DNA of 25,996 bases. Source: Anaerolineae bacterium (GTDB lineage: Bacteria; Chloroflexota; Anaerolineae; 4572-78; J111). The notes beneath the pieces were generated by a model. The model was not told the DNA's origin. It made no database searches and was given only the letters and a program-made list of their open reading frames with translations. Positions 8,287 through 15,447 of this stretch are shown here, in pieces. The position numbers and the translations under genes were made by a program. The stretch spans positions 1 through 25,996 of the forward strand of contig JAHDWA010000100.1 in assembly GCA_023382535.1 (NCBI GenBank), given 5' to 3'. Each line of letters begins with the position of its first letter. Position 1 is the stretch's first letter.

Positions 8287-9584
8287 GCCAGGGCCTGCCA
8301 GGGGGTATCTCCCGGCCGGCGAACGGCAACAGCCCGGCCTGTCGGCATGATCCGCCACTCCCAATTCCCCTGCTGGCCGGGGCGAGCTTCGGGCCGGTCG
8401 AGCAGGTCGGGGGTGATAAGATAGCGCGTGACGCCCAAATTTGCCAGCAGAGCCAGACTCGCGCCGGCATCACCTGCTCCGCCAAAGGAGACTGGATCCA
8501 GCAGCAAGACCGTCGCCACTGCGCCGCGCCGGAGCAGCGGCAAAAGCGCCTCGATCCATTCGCCAGAGATGGCCGGGGTAATGATAATCAGGCTGGCATG
8601 CTGCCCAAAAACGGGCCGGGCCCTGGCCAGCAGTTCCCCCAGGGAACGTGGGCCGGGATGCGCCAGGGCCAAGGTCCGCAAGATTTCTTGACGCTGGCCG
8701 TCGCCCGGTTGTGGTGGCAGCCAGGCGAGCGTTTCACTGTAAGTGACCAGGCCAACAGCCCGTCCCCAGCGCAAGCCCTGGTCGGCCAGGGAAGCGGCCA
8801 GGATGACGCCATGTTCCTCAGTGGCAGTTTCACCGTGTGCTACCTGGACGTGTTGGTCCAGATCGAGAAAAATCCACCAATCGCCGGAGGGAGTGCTGTC
8901 AAAGAGGCGCACAAACAGGGAGTTCCGGCGGGCCGAAGTGGGCCAGTGAATCCACTTTAAGGTATCGCCGGGGACATACTCCCGCACGCTGGCCGCGCTG
9001 ACGGTGCGCTCCAGGGTATTGGCCCGCGGCCGCCCCTCGCCGACCCGCCCACCCGGCGCGATTTCAATTGTCGGCAAGGGCACAACCGGCGGTGTCACGG
9101 TCAGGGTGGCCAGTTGGGTATAAGGCAGGGTTACGGTGTACAAACCGAAAGGATCGCCGGTGTGGAGTGTAGTTGGACCCAGGGTAAAGAGGCCGCGCCG
9201 CTGGCAAATACTATGGGTCTGCCAGCGGTTCATGGATTCGCCGCCGACGCCGGTTACCCGGCTAACCACATAGTTAGGCATAGTGGAGTGGTCAATCACT
9301 TCAACCCAAAGGGCTGGGACCAGGCCGGGATTAATCAAGGTGAAGCGCTCCTCCAGACGGTCACCGACCTGGGCCCAGCCAAAACGGGTTTCGCGGGTGA
9401 AACGTAAATTTTGCGCCAGCGAACGCGCCCATAGATAGCTAATCAGCCAGCCACCTGCCAGGCCAACCAGCAAGATAACCCAGCCCCGGAAAGGAACGAT
9501 CAGTTGCGCTACTACCAACAGTCCGATCAACACGGGCAGCAGGCGAGTATTAAGTTTTAAGCGAGGCGCAGGAGAAATATTCAC
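8283..9584 (-). CDS. DUF58 domain-containing membrane-anchored protein
   Basis: This 433-residue protein begins with two membrane helices (about 14-50), followed by a soluble domain. The hallmark DUF58 motif is REYVPGDTLKWIHWPTSARR (residues 201-220), continuing to a typical RLFD. A von Willebrand A-like region follows, with WWIFLDLD. DUF58 proteins usually occur beside MoxR AAA ATPases and TgpA-like transglutaminases; no biochemical role is settled. The gene overlaps the downstream transglutaminase by four bases (ATGA), so the two are surely co-translated. The start is a GTG at 9584 with no recognisable ribosome-binding site. An extended -10 element ends only six bases upstream, which would suit a leaderless message. 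No better ATG exists nearby. No MoxR gene is present in this window. Confidence 0.93.
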   Translation of the reverse strand: MNISPAPRLKLNTRLLPVLIGLLVVAQLIVPFRGWVILLVGLAGGWLISYLWARSLAQNLRFTRETRFGWAQVGDRLEERFTLINPGLVPALWVEVIDHSTMPNYVVSRVTGVGGESMNRWQTHSICQRRGLFTLGPTTLHTGDPFGLYTVTLPYTQLATLTVTPPVVPLPTIEIAPGGRVGEGRPRANTLERTVSAASVREYVPGDTLKWIHWPTSARRNSLFVRLFDSTPSGDWWIFLDLDQHVQVAHGETATEEHGVILAASLADQGLRWGRAVGLVTYSETLAWLPPQPGDGQRQEILRTLALAHPGPRSLGELLARARPVFGQHASLIIITPAISGEWIEALLPLLRRGAVATVLLLDPVSFGGAGDAGASLALLANLGVTRYLITPDLLDRPEARPGQQGNWEWRIMPTGRAVAVRRPGDTPWQALA

Positions 9585-9590
9585 AGTATC

Positions 9591-9599
9591 AGTATATCA
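9591..9599 (-). promoter_or_regulatory. Candidate extended -10 element for the DUF58 operon
   Basis: Read on the minus strand the bases are TGATATACT, an extended -10 (TG-N-TATACT) six bases before the GTG start at 9584. This would put transcription start at or very near the start codon. I see no convincing -35. Confidence 0.35.
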
Positions 9600-9610
9600 C
9601 GGGCAATGGC

Positions 9611-9702
9611 AGATTGGAAGAGTGGAAGAAATGGAAGGTTGGAGGATTGGAGGGTTGGTTATAAAGACTTTTCAACCTTCCAGTCCTCCAACCTTCCGTC
9701 CC
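9611..9702. repeat. Octamer-like repeat forming a long inverted repeat
   Basis: The left arm (9633-9656) and right arm (9674-9697) are complementary at 22 of 24 positions, separated by 17 bases. The left side is built from about 8-base units resembling GGAAGGTT, GGAGGATT and GGAGGGTT. The element lies between the DUF58 start and the promoter at 9746. It resembles in style, but not in exact sequence, the hairpins in the chaperone operon. Confidence 0.85.
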
Positions 9703-9745
9703 CCTCAGCGTTGGGTAATCGTAGAGTAACAAATAAAAAAGCCTC

Positions 9746-9774
9746 TTGACTCGCGCCAATAAGCGTGGTAACAT
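9746..9774 (+). promoter_or_regulatory. Sigma-70-type promoter for a non-coding transcript
   Basis: TTGACT (9746-9751) and TAACAT (9769-9774) are separated by 17 bases, which is close to consensus. The expected transcription start is near 9781. No gene of normal size follows before the terminator at 10015-10047, so the promoter seems to serve a short RNA. Confidence 0.65.
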
Positions 9775-9828
9775 AGTACCAACAGAATCGAAGTACGGTT
9801 CTGTAGTAGCTGAAAGGAGGTCCCTATC

Positions 9829-9876
9829 GTGGTGCCAGACTGGGAACTGCCTCGGCTAGTCGGAGATAAAAAGTAG
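9829..9876 (+). CDS. Possible 15-codon small ORF within the structured RNA
   Basis: AAAGGAGG (9813-9820) is followed eight bases later by GTG GTG. The frame reads MVPDWELPRLVGDKK and stops at TAG (9874-9876). The last five codons before the stop form the 5' arm of the 15-bp stem, so translation would compete with RNA folding. Past the TAG the same frame stays open for 30 codons to TAA at 9967. That length is not unusual by chance. The ribosome-binding site is the only positive evidence of translation; no protein family was recognised. Confidence 0.25.
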   Translation: MVPDWELPRLVGDKK

Positions 9877-10014
9877 CAAAAACGGGCCAACGAACAAGTA
9901 GATTGGGCCGACGCGCGCTGGCGAAAACAGCACTTTATCTCCGACCAGTCTAAGGGACAGCATCTTTAATAGTAAAACACCTATTATTAAAGAACAGATC
10001 CAATATTTTTAGCT

Positions 10015-10047
10015 AAAAAACCCTGTGGTTGACACAGGGTTTTTTTA
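10015..10047 (+). terminator. Intrinsic terminator of the candidate small RNA
   Basis: CCCTGTG (10021-10027) pairs with CACAGGG (10033-10039) around a GTTGA loop. The stem is flanked by an A run and followed by eight T residues (10040-10047). The flanking A and T runs extend the stem, and the A run would also allow function in the other direction. Confidence 0.9.
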
Positions 10048-10089
10048 TTCCTTCACCACTGCCTCGCCAGGAAATAACATTTTTTACAG

Positions 10090-10118
10090 TTGACAACTTA
10101 ATCATTTTAGTTTATAAT
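10090..10118 (+). promoter_or_regulatory. Consensus sigma-70 promoter of the LacI-family gene
   Basis: TTGACA (10090-10095) and TATAAT (10113-10118) are both perfect consensus hexamers with a 17-base spacer. Transcription would begin near 10125, about 30 bases before the ATG at 10156. Such a strong promoter driving a repressor implies tight autorepression. Confidence 0.88.
10096..10111 (+). promoter_or_regulatory. Operator-like palindrome 1, in the promoter spacer
   Basis: ACTTAATCATTTTAGT is an imperfect inverted repeat (ACTTAA/TTTAGT) filling the spacer between -35 and -10. It shares CAACTTAAYCATTT with the second site 32 bp downstream. It is probably bound by the adjacent LacI-family protein; this is inferred from position and symmetry. 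Confidence 0.55.
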
Positions 10119-10127
10119 CGGGGTACA

Positions 10128-10143
10128 ACTTAACCATTTAAGT
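10128..10143 (+). promoter_or_regulatory. Operator-like palindrome 2, just after the transcription start
   Basis: ACTTAACCATTTAAGT is a perfect inverted repeat with a four-base centre, located a few bases past the expected transcription start. It is centred 32 bp, about three helical turns, from the first site, so two dimers would sit on the same DNA face. The centre lacks the CG pair common in LacI-family operators. Confidence 0.6.
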
Positions 10144-10155
10144 ACGAGTGAGCTA

Positions 10156-11160
10156 ATGTCCCCAAGGAAGGAGGAAGTTACCCTCAAAGATATCGCTGTA
10201 GCCGTCGGCAAGTCGGTGGCTGCTGTTTCCAGAGCTTTAAACAATTACGACGACATCAGCGAAGAAACCCGCGAGTATATTAAGCAAGTAGCGCGAGAGA
10301 TGGGCTATGCGCCCACCAATACCCTGGGGTTAATTCTACCGGCTCTTTCACCCCGTAATTCTGATCCTTACTACAGCGAACTCCTGGCCGGGATTGCGGC
10401 TACTGCCGCCGAGCGTGAATTTGATTTATTGGTATCTACTTGTGCGCCCGGTCCTGAAGAACAGTGGGCTTACTTGCGTTTAGTGAACAGCCGCCGGGTT
10501 GATGGGGTGATTATAGCTCGCCCGCGATGGCGTGACAGCCGAATTGAACTGCTCCTTGAAAAAAAATTCCCCTTTGCTGTAGTTGGGGCCACTAATTTGT
10601 CAGGCAATTTTCTGACTGTATTCGAAGAGGCCGCCGAGGCGGCGGCTTTGCTGGTGGAACACCTGGCCCAGCAGGGGCACGAGCGAATTGCTCTGGTCAA
10701 CACGCCAACCGATCTATTTTTTTCTTCAGAATTCCTGACCGGGTTTCAACGGGCTATGCGCCAGGCTCACTTGCCGATTAATGAGGATTTTCTGGAGGAA
10801 AGCGATTTTACCCAGCGTGACGGTTATCGCGCCGGACAAACACTCCTTAGCAAGGCCGAAGCCCCCACGGCGATTATCACCGCCGACGACGTGGTCGCTC
10901 TGGGAGTGATGGCCGCCGCTCAGGATCAGGGGCTGGAGATTGGGCATGACCTGGCCGTAACCGGCTATGGAGATATTTTACTGACCGAGTATGCCCAACC
11001 GCCCTTGACCACCATTCATCGGCCTACTTATGGCTTGGGCCAGCAAGCCTGCCGGATGCTGATCGCCCGGCTGCAAGGGGAAAAGTTGGAGAACGAGCAG
11101 GTTGTCATCAGGCCGTCACTGGTAATTCGCCAATCCAGCGATTTGGCTTTGTGGCTGTAG
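10156..11160 (+). CDS. LacI-family transcriptional regulator
   Basis: This 334-residue DNA-binding regulator has an N-terminal LacI helix-turn-helix and hinge (residues 8-55; VTLKDIAVAVGKSVAAVSRA, later AREMGYAPT). A periplasmic-binding-protein-like effector domain follows from about 58, with the typical DGVIIARP, ITADDVVALGVM and VTGYGD segments. Members bind sugars or other metabolites as inducers or corepressors; the effector is unknown. The start is an ATG with only a weak ribosome-binding site. Upstream lie a consensus promoter and two matching palindromes, consistent with autoregulation. A sugar-type ABC ATPase starts 118 bases downstream on the same strand, which suggests control of carbohydrate uptake. 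Confidence 0.95.
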   Translation: MSPRKEEVTLKDIAVAVGKSVAAVSRALNNYDDISEETREYIKQVAREMGYAPTNTLGLILPALSPRNSDPYYSELLAGIAATAAEREFDLLVSTCAPGPEEQWAYLRLVNSRRVDGVIIARPRWRDSRIELLLEKKFPFAVVGATNLSGNFLTVFEEAAEAAALLVEHLAQQGHERIALVNTPTDLFFSSEFLTGFQRAMRQAHLPINEDFLEESDFTQRDGYRAGQTLLSKAEAPTAIITADDVVALGVMAAAQDQGLEIGHDLAVTGYGDILLTEYAQPPLTTIHRPTYGLGQQACRMLIARLQGEKLENEQVVIRPSLVIRQSSDLALWL

Positions 11161-11277
11161 GAGACCATCTACGTTGGAACCCACGCCAGCGTAGCCATAA
11201 TTCCAGGCCCAGACTGCCCTGGGGAACCTGGAGTAATAAAGTTAAACTTTACATTGCAAGGAGGCAAAGCAAATAAA

Positions 11278-12396
11278 ATGGCTAAAGTAGTCTATGAAAG
11301 TATGACCAAAGCCTGGGGTGACGTGGTTGGGGTGAACAATCTCAACCTGGAAATCCCCGACAAGGAGTTCCTGGTGCTGGTTGGACCGTCGGGCTGTGGT
11401 AAATCTACTGCGCTGCGCTGTCTGGCCGGGTTGGAAGAAATTACCTCGGGCAATATTTACATTGGCGATCGGGTCGTCAACGACGTGCCGCCCAAGGACC
11501 GCGACATTGCTATGGTCTTCCAAAGCTATGCGCTCTATCCCCATATGACAGTGTATGACAACATGGCCTTTGGCTTAAAGCTGCGCAAAACGCCCAAAGC
11601 CGAAATTGACAAGCGCGTTCAGGAAGCAGCTAAAATTTTGGGCATTACCCAGTTGTTAGATCGCAAACCCAAGCAGATGTCCGGTGGCCAGCGGCAGCGC
11701 GTGGCGCTGGGCCGGGCCATTGTGCGCGACCCTGCCGTTTTCCTGTTCGATGAGCCGCTGTCGAACCTTGACGCCAAGCTGCGCGTCCAAACCCGCGCTG
11801 AAATTTCCAAGCTGCACCAGCGCCTGGGCACCACCTTTATTTATGTAACCCACGACCAGGTGGAGGCGTTGACCATGGCCGACCGCATCTGCGTTATGAA
11901 AGACGGCGTGCTGCAGCAAGTTGACACGCCTCAGCATTTGTATGACCATCCGGGGAATATTTTTGTGGCGGGTTTCATTGGTTCCCCCTCAATGAACTTC
12001 TTCAGCGGCACTATCACCGGCACGCTGGATGAGATGTATGCCGACTCCGGTGGGGTGCGGATTCGCCTGCAAAAGGATGAGGTGGAACAGTTGGGGCAAA
12101 AGAGCATTGGCCGCGAGGTTATTTTTGGCGTGCGCCCCGAAGACATCCACCACCCGCGCTACAAACCGGCCGGCATCACCGAGCAGTTGATCGAAGCAAC
12201 CGTAGACGTGACCGAGTTGATGGGCAATGAAATCTTTGTCTACCTGGTCACCAACAATGATCAGAGCTTCATTGCCCGGGTTGACCCCCGCGCCGACCTG
12301 CGCCCCGGCGACAAAGTGCAGATGTCTTTCAACGCCGAAAAAGTGCATATTTTTGACCGGACCACCGAGAAAAATATTGCTACGCCTCACGACTAA
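11278..12396 (+). CDS. Carbohydrate ABC transporter ATP-binding protein, MalK/UgpC/MsmX type
   Basis: This 372-residue ATPase energises carbohydrate import. Walker A is GPSGCGKST (36-44), the Q-loop Gln82, the signature MSGGQ (134-138), Walker B FLFDEP with Glu159, the D-loop SNLD and the switch His192. A C-terminal TOBE-type regulatory region starts at about 240 and includes FGVRPEDIH. The ATG at 11278 follows AAGGAGG by 13 bases; an upstream TTG at 11254 would swallow that site. No permease or binding protein is nearby. The protein may therefore serve several transporters encoded elsewhere, as MsmX does in Bacillus. The 117-base upstream gap contains a 9-bp stem (11169-11194) and a second hairpin near 11203-11240, but no clear promoter. 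A strong terminator follows the gene. Confidence 0.94.
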   Translation: MAKVVYESMTKAWGDVVGVNNLNLEIPDKEFLVLVGPSGCGKSTALRCLAGLEEITSGNIYIGDRVVNDVPPKDRDIAMVFQSYALYPHMTVYDNMAFGLKLRKTPKAEIDKRVQEAAKILGITQLLDRKPKQMSGGQRQRVALGRAIVRDPAVFLFDEPLSNLDAKLRVQTRAEISKLHQRLGTTFIYVTHDQVEALTMADRICVMKDGVLQQVDTPQHLYDHPGNIFVAGFIGSPSMNFFSGTITGTLDEMYADSGGVRIRLQKDEVEQLGQKSIGREVIFGVRPEDIHHPRYKPAGITEQLIEATVDVTELMGNEIFVYLVTNNDQSFIARVDPRADLRPGDKVQMSFNAEKVHIFDRTTEKNIATPHD

Positions 12397-12479
12397 TTCA
12401 GCAAGGCGAATCGGTACGGAGAGTTTGCTCTGACGCCCAACAAAAGTTTGAACTAGCGTAAAAATTACGGTTTTTTAGA

Positions 12480-12514
12480 GGGGGAAGCTCAACGGGCTTC
12501 CCCCTTTGGTTTTT
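12480..12514 (+). terminator. Intrinsic terminator after the ABC ATPase gene
   Basis: GGGGGAAGC (12480-12488) pairs perfectly with GCTTCCCCC (12496-12504) around a seven-base loop. TTTGGTTTTT follows. It separates the ATPase gene from gpmI. Confidence 0.92.
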
Positions 12515-12612
12515 AATGAGAGATTTTCCCTGGTTTTTGATGTTGGGGTATTATAAAGAAAGACGATCGGAGATCGGTTACAATTTACTTAATCCTTAAA
12601 AGGAATTTGTTT

Positions 12613-14148
12613 ATGTTAGTCACCTTAGTCATTATGGACGGCTGGGGGTTGAACCCCCGCAAAGATTACAACGCTGTTGCCCTGGCCAATACCCCTTATT
12701 TTGATTACATCTGGAACAACTGGCCCAGCGCCACACTGGAGGCCTCAGGCCGGGCCGTGGGGCTGCCGATTGGGCAGATGGGTAACTCAGAAGTGGGGCA
12801 CATGAATTTGGGGGCAGGACGGATTGTGCCCCAGGATTTGACCTATATCAACGATTTAATCGAGAGTGAGGCGTTTTTTGAAAATCCAGCCCTGAATGAA
12901 ACGATGCTGTCCGCTTTCAGCCGCAACAGCGCGCTCCACTTAATCGGCCTGCTGTCCGATGGGGGAGTCCACAGCCATCAAGAGCACCTCTACGCTCTGC
13001 TAAAAATGGCCAAACGCAAAAACCTGCCACGAGTCTTTGTCCATGCCATTCTGGATGGGCGCGATACCCCCCCGCGCAGCGGGGCCGATTACTTGAGCCA
13101 GCTTGAGGCCCAGTTGGATAAGATCGGGGTCGGGCAGATTGCCACCGTCGCCGGGCGCTACTACTCGATGGACCGGGATAAGCGTTGGGAACGGGTCAAA
13201 TTAGGCTATGACGCGATGGTTCACGGGCTTGGCAAGCAGGCCCACAGCGCCGCCGAGGCTATCCAGGCATCTTACGCCGAGGGGGTAAATGACGAATTTG
13301 TTATTCCGGTGGTACTGGTTAATAGGCAGGGTGAACCAGTTGCAACCATCAACGACAATGACGCTATTATTTTCTTTAATTTTAGAGCCGACCGCGCCCG
13401 GCAAATGACCCGGGCTCTGGTCGAACCCAATTTCACGGGTTTTGAGCGACAAGGCGGCGGGTTAAAAGGCCTGAAAATGACCACCTTCATGCAGTATTAT
13501 GACAACCAATTACCGGACTTCGCCTTTGAGATTCCCGAACCAACCAACGGCCTGGCCGAAACATTGTCGAAACTGGGCCACAAACAGTTTCACTCGGCCG
13601 AAACTGAGAAGTATGCCCACGTGACTTACTTTTTTAACGGGGGGCGCGAGGTTCCCTTTGAGGGAGAAGATCGGGTGCTGGTTCCTTCGCCCAAAGTAGC
13701 CACCTATGATTTGCAGCCGGAAATGAGCGCGGCCGGCGTTGCCGAGACGGTCGTCGAAGCAGTTAAATCAGGCCAGTACACCTTTGTGCTGGTTAACTTT
13801 GCTAACCCCGATATGGTCGGGCATACCGGCTTTTTGGACAAGGCGATCATCGCCGCGGAAACGGTAGATAACTGCGTCCGGCAGGTCGTTGAAGCGACAG
13901 TCAGTATGGGCGGCGCTGCCCTGGTCACCGCCGATCACGGCAACTCGGACCAGATGTTGGATTATGATACCGGCAAACCCCACACGGCCCACACCACCAA
14001 TTTAGTGCCGTTTATCTATGTGGCCCAGCAAAAACCAGGCTGGCGTTTTGCTAACGGCATCCTGGGGAATGTCGCCCCAACCATACTGGAACTGCTGGAG
14101 ATCGAACCACCCTCACAGATGACTTGTAAGTCGCTCATCCGGCGATAA
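12613..14148 (+). CDS. gpmI: 2,3-bisphosphoglycerate-independent phosphoglycerate mutase
   Basis: This enzyme interconverts 3- and 2-phosphoglycerate in glycolysis and gluconeogenesis through a phosphoserine intermediate and two Mn ions, in the cytoplasm. The 511-residue length is normal. Visible signatures are Asp9 in IMDGWGLN, catalytic Ser59 in GNSEVGH, GLLSDGGVHSH, HAILDGRDTPP, AGRYYSMDRDKRW, FFNFRADRARQ, NPDMVGHTG, VTADHGNSDQM and the final HTAHTTNLVPF. The ATG at 12613 follows AAAGGAA by eight bases; a TTG two codons upstream is less likely. The gene is bracketed by terminators on both sides, so it is probably monocistronic. The 98-base region before it is AT-rich with TATTAT near 12549, but no good -35. 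Confidence 0.97.
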   Translation: MLVTLVIMDGWGLNPRKDYNAVALANTPYFDYIWNNWPSATLEASGRAVGLPIGQMGNSEVGHMNLGAGRIVPQDLTYINDLIESEAFFENPALNETMLSAFSRNSALHLIGLLSDGGVHSHQEHLYALLKMAKRKNLPRVFVHAILDGRDTPPRSGADYLSQLEAQLDKIGVGQIATVAGRYYSMDRDKRWERVKLGYDAMVHGLGKQAHSAAEAIQASYAEGVNDEFVIPVVLVNRQGEPVATINDNDAIIFFNFRADRARQMTRALVEPNFTGFERQGGGLKGLKMTTFMQYYDNQLPDFAFEIPEPTNGLAETLSKLGHKQFHSAETEKYAHVTYFFNGGREVPFEGEDRVLVPSPKVATYDLQPEMSAAGVAETVVEAVKSGQYTFVLVNFANPDMVGHTGFLDKAIIAAETVDNCVRQVVEATVSMGGAALVTADHGNSDQMLDYDTGKPHTAHTTNLVPFIYVAQQKPGWRFANGILGNVAPTILELLEIEPPSQMTCKSLIRR

Positions 14149-14153
14149 GAAAG

Positions 14154-14184
14154 AAGGGGCAGGTCCCGAAGACGTGCCCCTTTT
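14154..14184. terminator. Bidirectional terminator between gpmI and the convergent gene
   Basis: AAGGGGCA (14154-14161) pairs with TGCCCCTT (14175-14182), with an inner GTC/GAC extension. T residues follow on the plus strand, and a TTCTTTCTT run follows on the minus strand. It sits between the stops of gpmI and the minus-strand gene at 14187. Confidence 0.85.
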
Positions 14185-14186
14185 CA

Positions 14187-14822
14187 TTACTTCGCGTGTA
14201 ATGAAAAATACGCCACTAACTGCCATCTCCCCCACCACCATTTCAGATGGGCCTTGCCCAGGTAAAAGCCATCTTCCACCTGTACCAGCTCATCCAGGAT
14301 ACGGCGGATGGACAGGCGCGGGTTGCCGGGCAGGTCGTAATCAATCCTGAGCACTTGACGGTCGGGGTCGGCCAGGCCGGGGGCAGTGTACGTTTGGAAG
14401 GCAAAGGCGCGGTAGGTCCGAGGGAAGTCATCTATGTAGCCGCGATAGAGGGGCCAGTAGATATGGGCCAGGGCCAGCGAGTCGCGGGTAAAGATGTTAT
14501 CGCCCCGAGCTTGGGCCGCGTTAAAGGTTTTGCCCTGCCACGGCAGCCAGGCGTTGACAACCAACTCCATGAGTTGAGTCAGGCCAGGGGTAATATCAAG
14601 CGCGACGAGTTTGCCCGCATACCGCCCGTCAAGAGGGGGGGCGGGAGGAGTCCCCGCCCGAAAAAGGTCGTTCAGCATGGCCAAACCGTGCCGGCGATCC
14701 TGTTTCAGCACTGCCTGAGCCGCCTCAATTTTTGCCTCGGCCGATTCAATCAAATTGAGGTTTGGCGTTGAGAGACGACCCTTTCCTGTAACTCGAATAA
14801 GAGCTTGGCTCAGTTGGGGCAT
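14187..14822 (-). CDS. Uncharacterised 211-residue protein, last gene of the four-gene cluster
   Basis: I do not recognise this family with certainty. The N-terminal part (about 24-55) is helical and charged. The rest looks beta-rich with many aromatic residues, including LRIDYDLPGNPRLSIRRILD and a C-terminal stretch KWWWGRWQLVAYFSL. That pattern is reminiscent of single-domain lipid-binding barrels, but this is only an impression. There is no signal peptide or membrane helix. The ATG at 14822 overlaps the stop of the upstream SRPBCC gene by one base (TAATG), preceded by GAGAGGAA, so the two are translationally coupled. Expression with an SRPBCC protein and a membrane protein suggests a shared role with a hydrophobic ligand or the membrane, which remains inference. 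Confidence 0.85.
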   Translation of the reverse strand: MPQLSQALIRVTGKGRLSTPNLNLIESAEAKIEAAQAVLKQDRRHGLAMLNDLFRAGTPPAPPLDGRYAGKLVALDITPGLTQLMELVVNAWLPWQGKTFNAAQARGDNIFTRDSLALAHIYWPLYRGYIDDFPRTYRAFAFQTYTAPGLADPDRQVLRIDYDLPGNPRLSIRRILDELVQVEDGFYLGKAHLKWWWGRWQLVAYFSLHAK

Positions 14823-15445
14823 TAATTCCTCTCAACACTTAATTTTCGCCGCAGAAAATAAACCAGGGCTGCGCCAGCCGCGATGATGGCGGCGCTCAGC
14901 AGCAAAAGCGGAATAGGGGAAGTGGTTGTTGGGCCGGGAGGAGGAGGAAGCTGCGCTCGCTCCTCAGGGGTACGGGCGTGACGGCGGGCCAATTCCAGCC
15001 GTAAACTCTCCTCGCCCCTGGCCATGGCCCAGCGATGATTGGCGGCAAAGAGCGGCTTGAATAAAAAAGAGAGGTAGCGCAGCAGCAGCTTATCGGCTCG
15101 AATGCGCCAATCATAGGTGATGTTCACTTCCGGCCCCTCTTGCTCAAACATCCAGATGCCCCGTCCCACAAAGTCACCCCATGCTTCCAGGGTAAACCCG
15201 TGGGGAACACGGGCCTCGGTGACGCGAAATTGCCAACGCAGGGTGTAGGGCAGCCAGCCCTTGGTGTAAAGCCTGACAACTTTGCCTACCCCTGACTCAT
15301 CGCCCGGCTGCAACTGCTGCACGTCCAGATAAACTGAAGGCCACCAGCGCACCAGGTCGGACGCATTGGTAATGATTTCAAAAATTTCCTGGTGAGTACC
15401 CGGTACTCGCCAGTGAGTGATGAAGTGGTAGTCATTGCTGGTCAT
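14822..15445 (-). CDS. SRPBCC-domain protein with C-terminal membrane anchor
   Basis: This is a 207-residue protein. Residues 5-155 resemble the SRPBCC (START/polyketide-cyclase-like) helix-grip fold, with an opening HWRVPGTHQEIFEIITNA, an early RWWP and later LPYTLRWQFRV and YDWRIRADK. A proline-rich linker (PPPPGPTTTSPIP) leads to one membrane helix (about 180-198) and a basic tail, so the domain should be tethered facing the cytoplasm. SRPBCC domains bind hydrophobic ligands in a deep cavity; the ligand is not predictable. The start lies two bases after the stop of the upstream membrane-protein gene, and the stop overlaps the next gene's start, so the three are tightly coupled. Confidence 0.87.
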   Translation of the reverse strand: MTSNDYHFITHWRVPGTHQEIFEIITNASDLVRWWPSVYLDVQQLQPGDESGVGKVVRLYTKGWLPYTLRWQFRVTEARVPHGFTLEAWGDFVGRGIWMFEQEGPEVNITYDWRIRADKLLLRYLSFLFKPLFAANHRWAMARGEESLRLELARRHARTPEERAQLPPPPGPTTTSPIPLLLLSAAIIAAGAALVYFLRRKLSVERN

Positions 15446-15447
15446 TT

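Larger units (their letters stand above)
9782..10047 (+). ncRNA. Candidate structured small RNA, family not recognised
   Basis: A near-consensus promoter starts, and an intrinsic terminator ends, an approximately 265-base unit rich in complementary segments. These are: a 5' hairpin (9782-9804); a 15-bp stem pairing 9856-9870 with 9934-9948, with a single G-U; an outer GTCCCT/AGGGAC pairing (9820-9825 with 9952-9957); inner GGCCAA/TTGG-CC and GCTG/CAGC hairpins (9885-9932); and an AT-rich hairpin around 9964-9992. I could not match it to 6S, SRP, tmRNA, RNase P or a known riboswitch. A 15-codon frame with a strong ribosome-binding site lies inside, so a regulatory leader or dual-function RNA is an alternative. 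It points toward the lacI-type gene but is separated from it by the terminator and a second promoter. Confidence 0.5.

Noticed and set aside
8287..8364. N-terminal extension of the second transglutaminase
   Set aside because: It would overlap the DUF58 gene by about 80 bases; the ATGA overlap at 8283-8286 is the more typical coupled start.
9829..9969. Pyrrolysine-type UAG decoding in the small frame
   Set aside because: An open stretch of 30 codons after UAG is expected fairly often by chance, and no pyrrolysine genes are visible.
9782..10047. Identification of the structured RNA as 6S, SRP RNA or tmRNA
   Set aside because: No SRP GGAAG-type core, no tmRNA tRNA-like ends or tag frame, and no single long hairpin with a central bubble closed by the ends.
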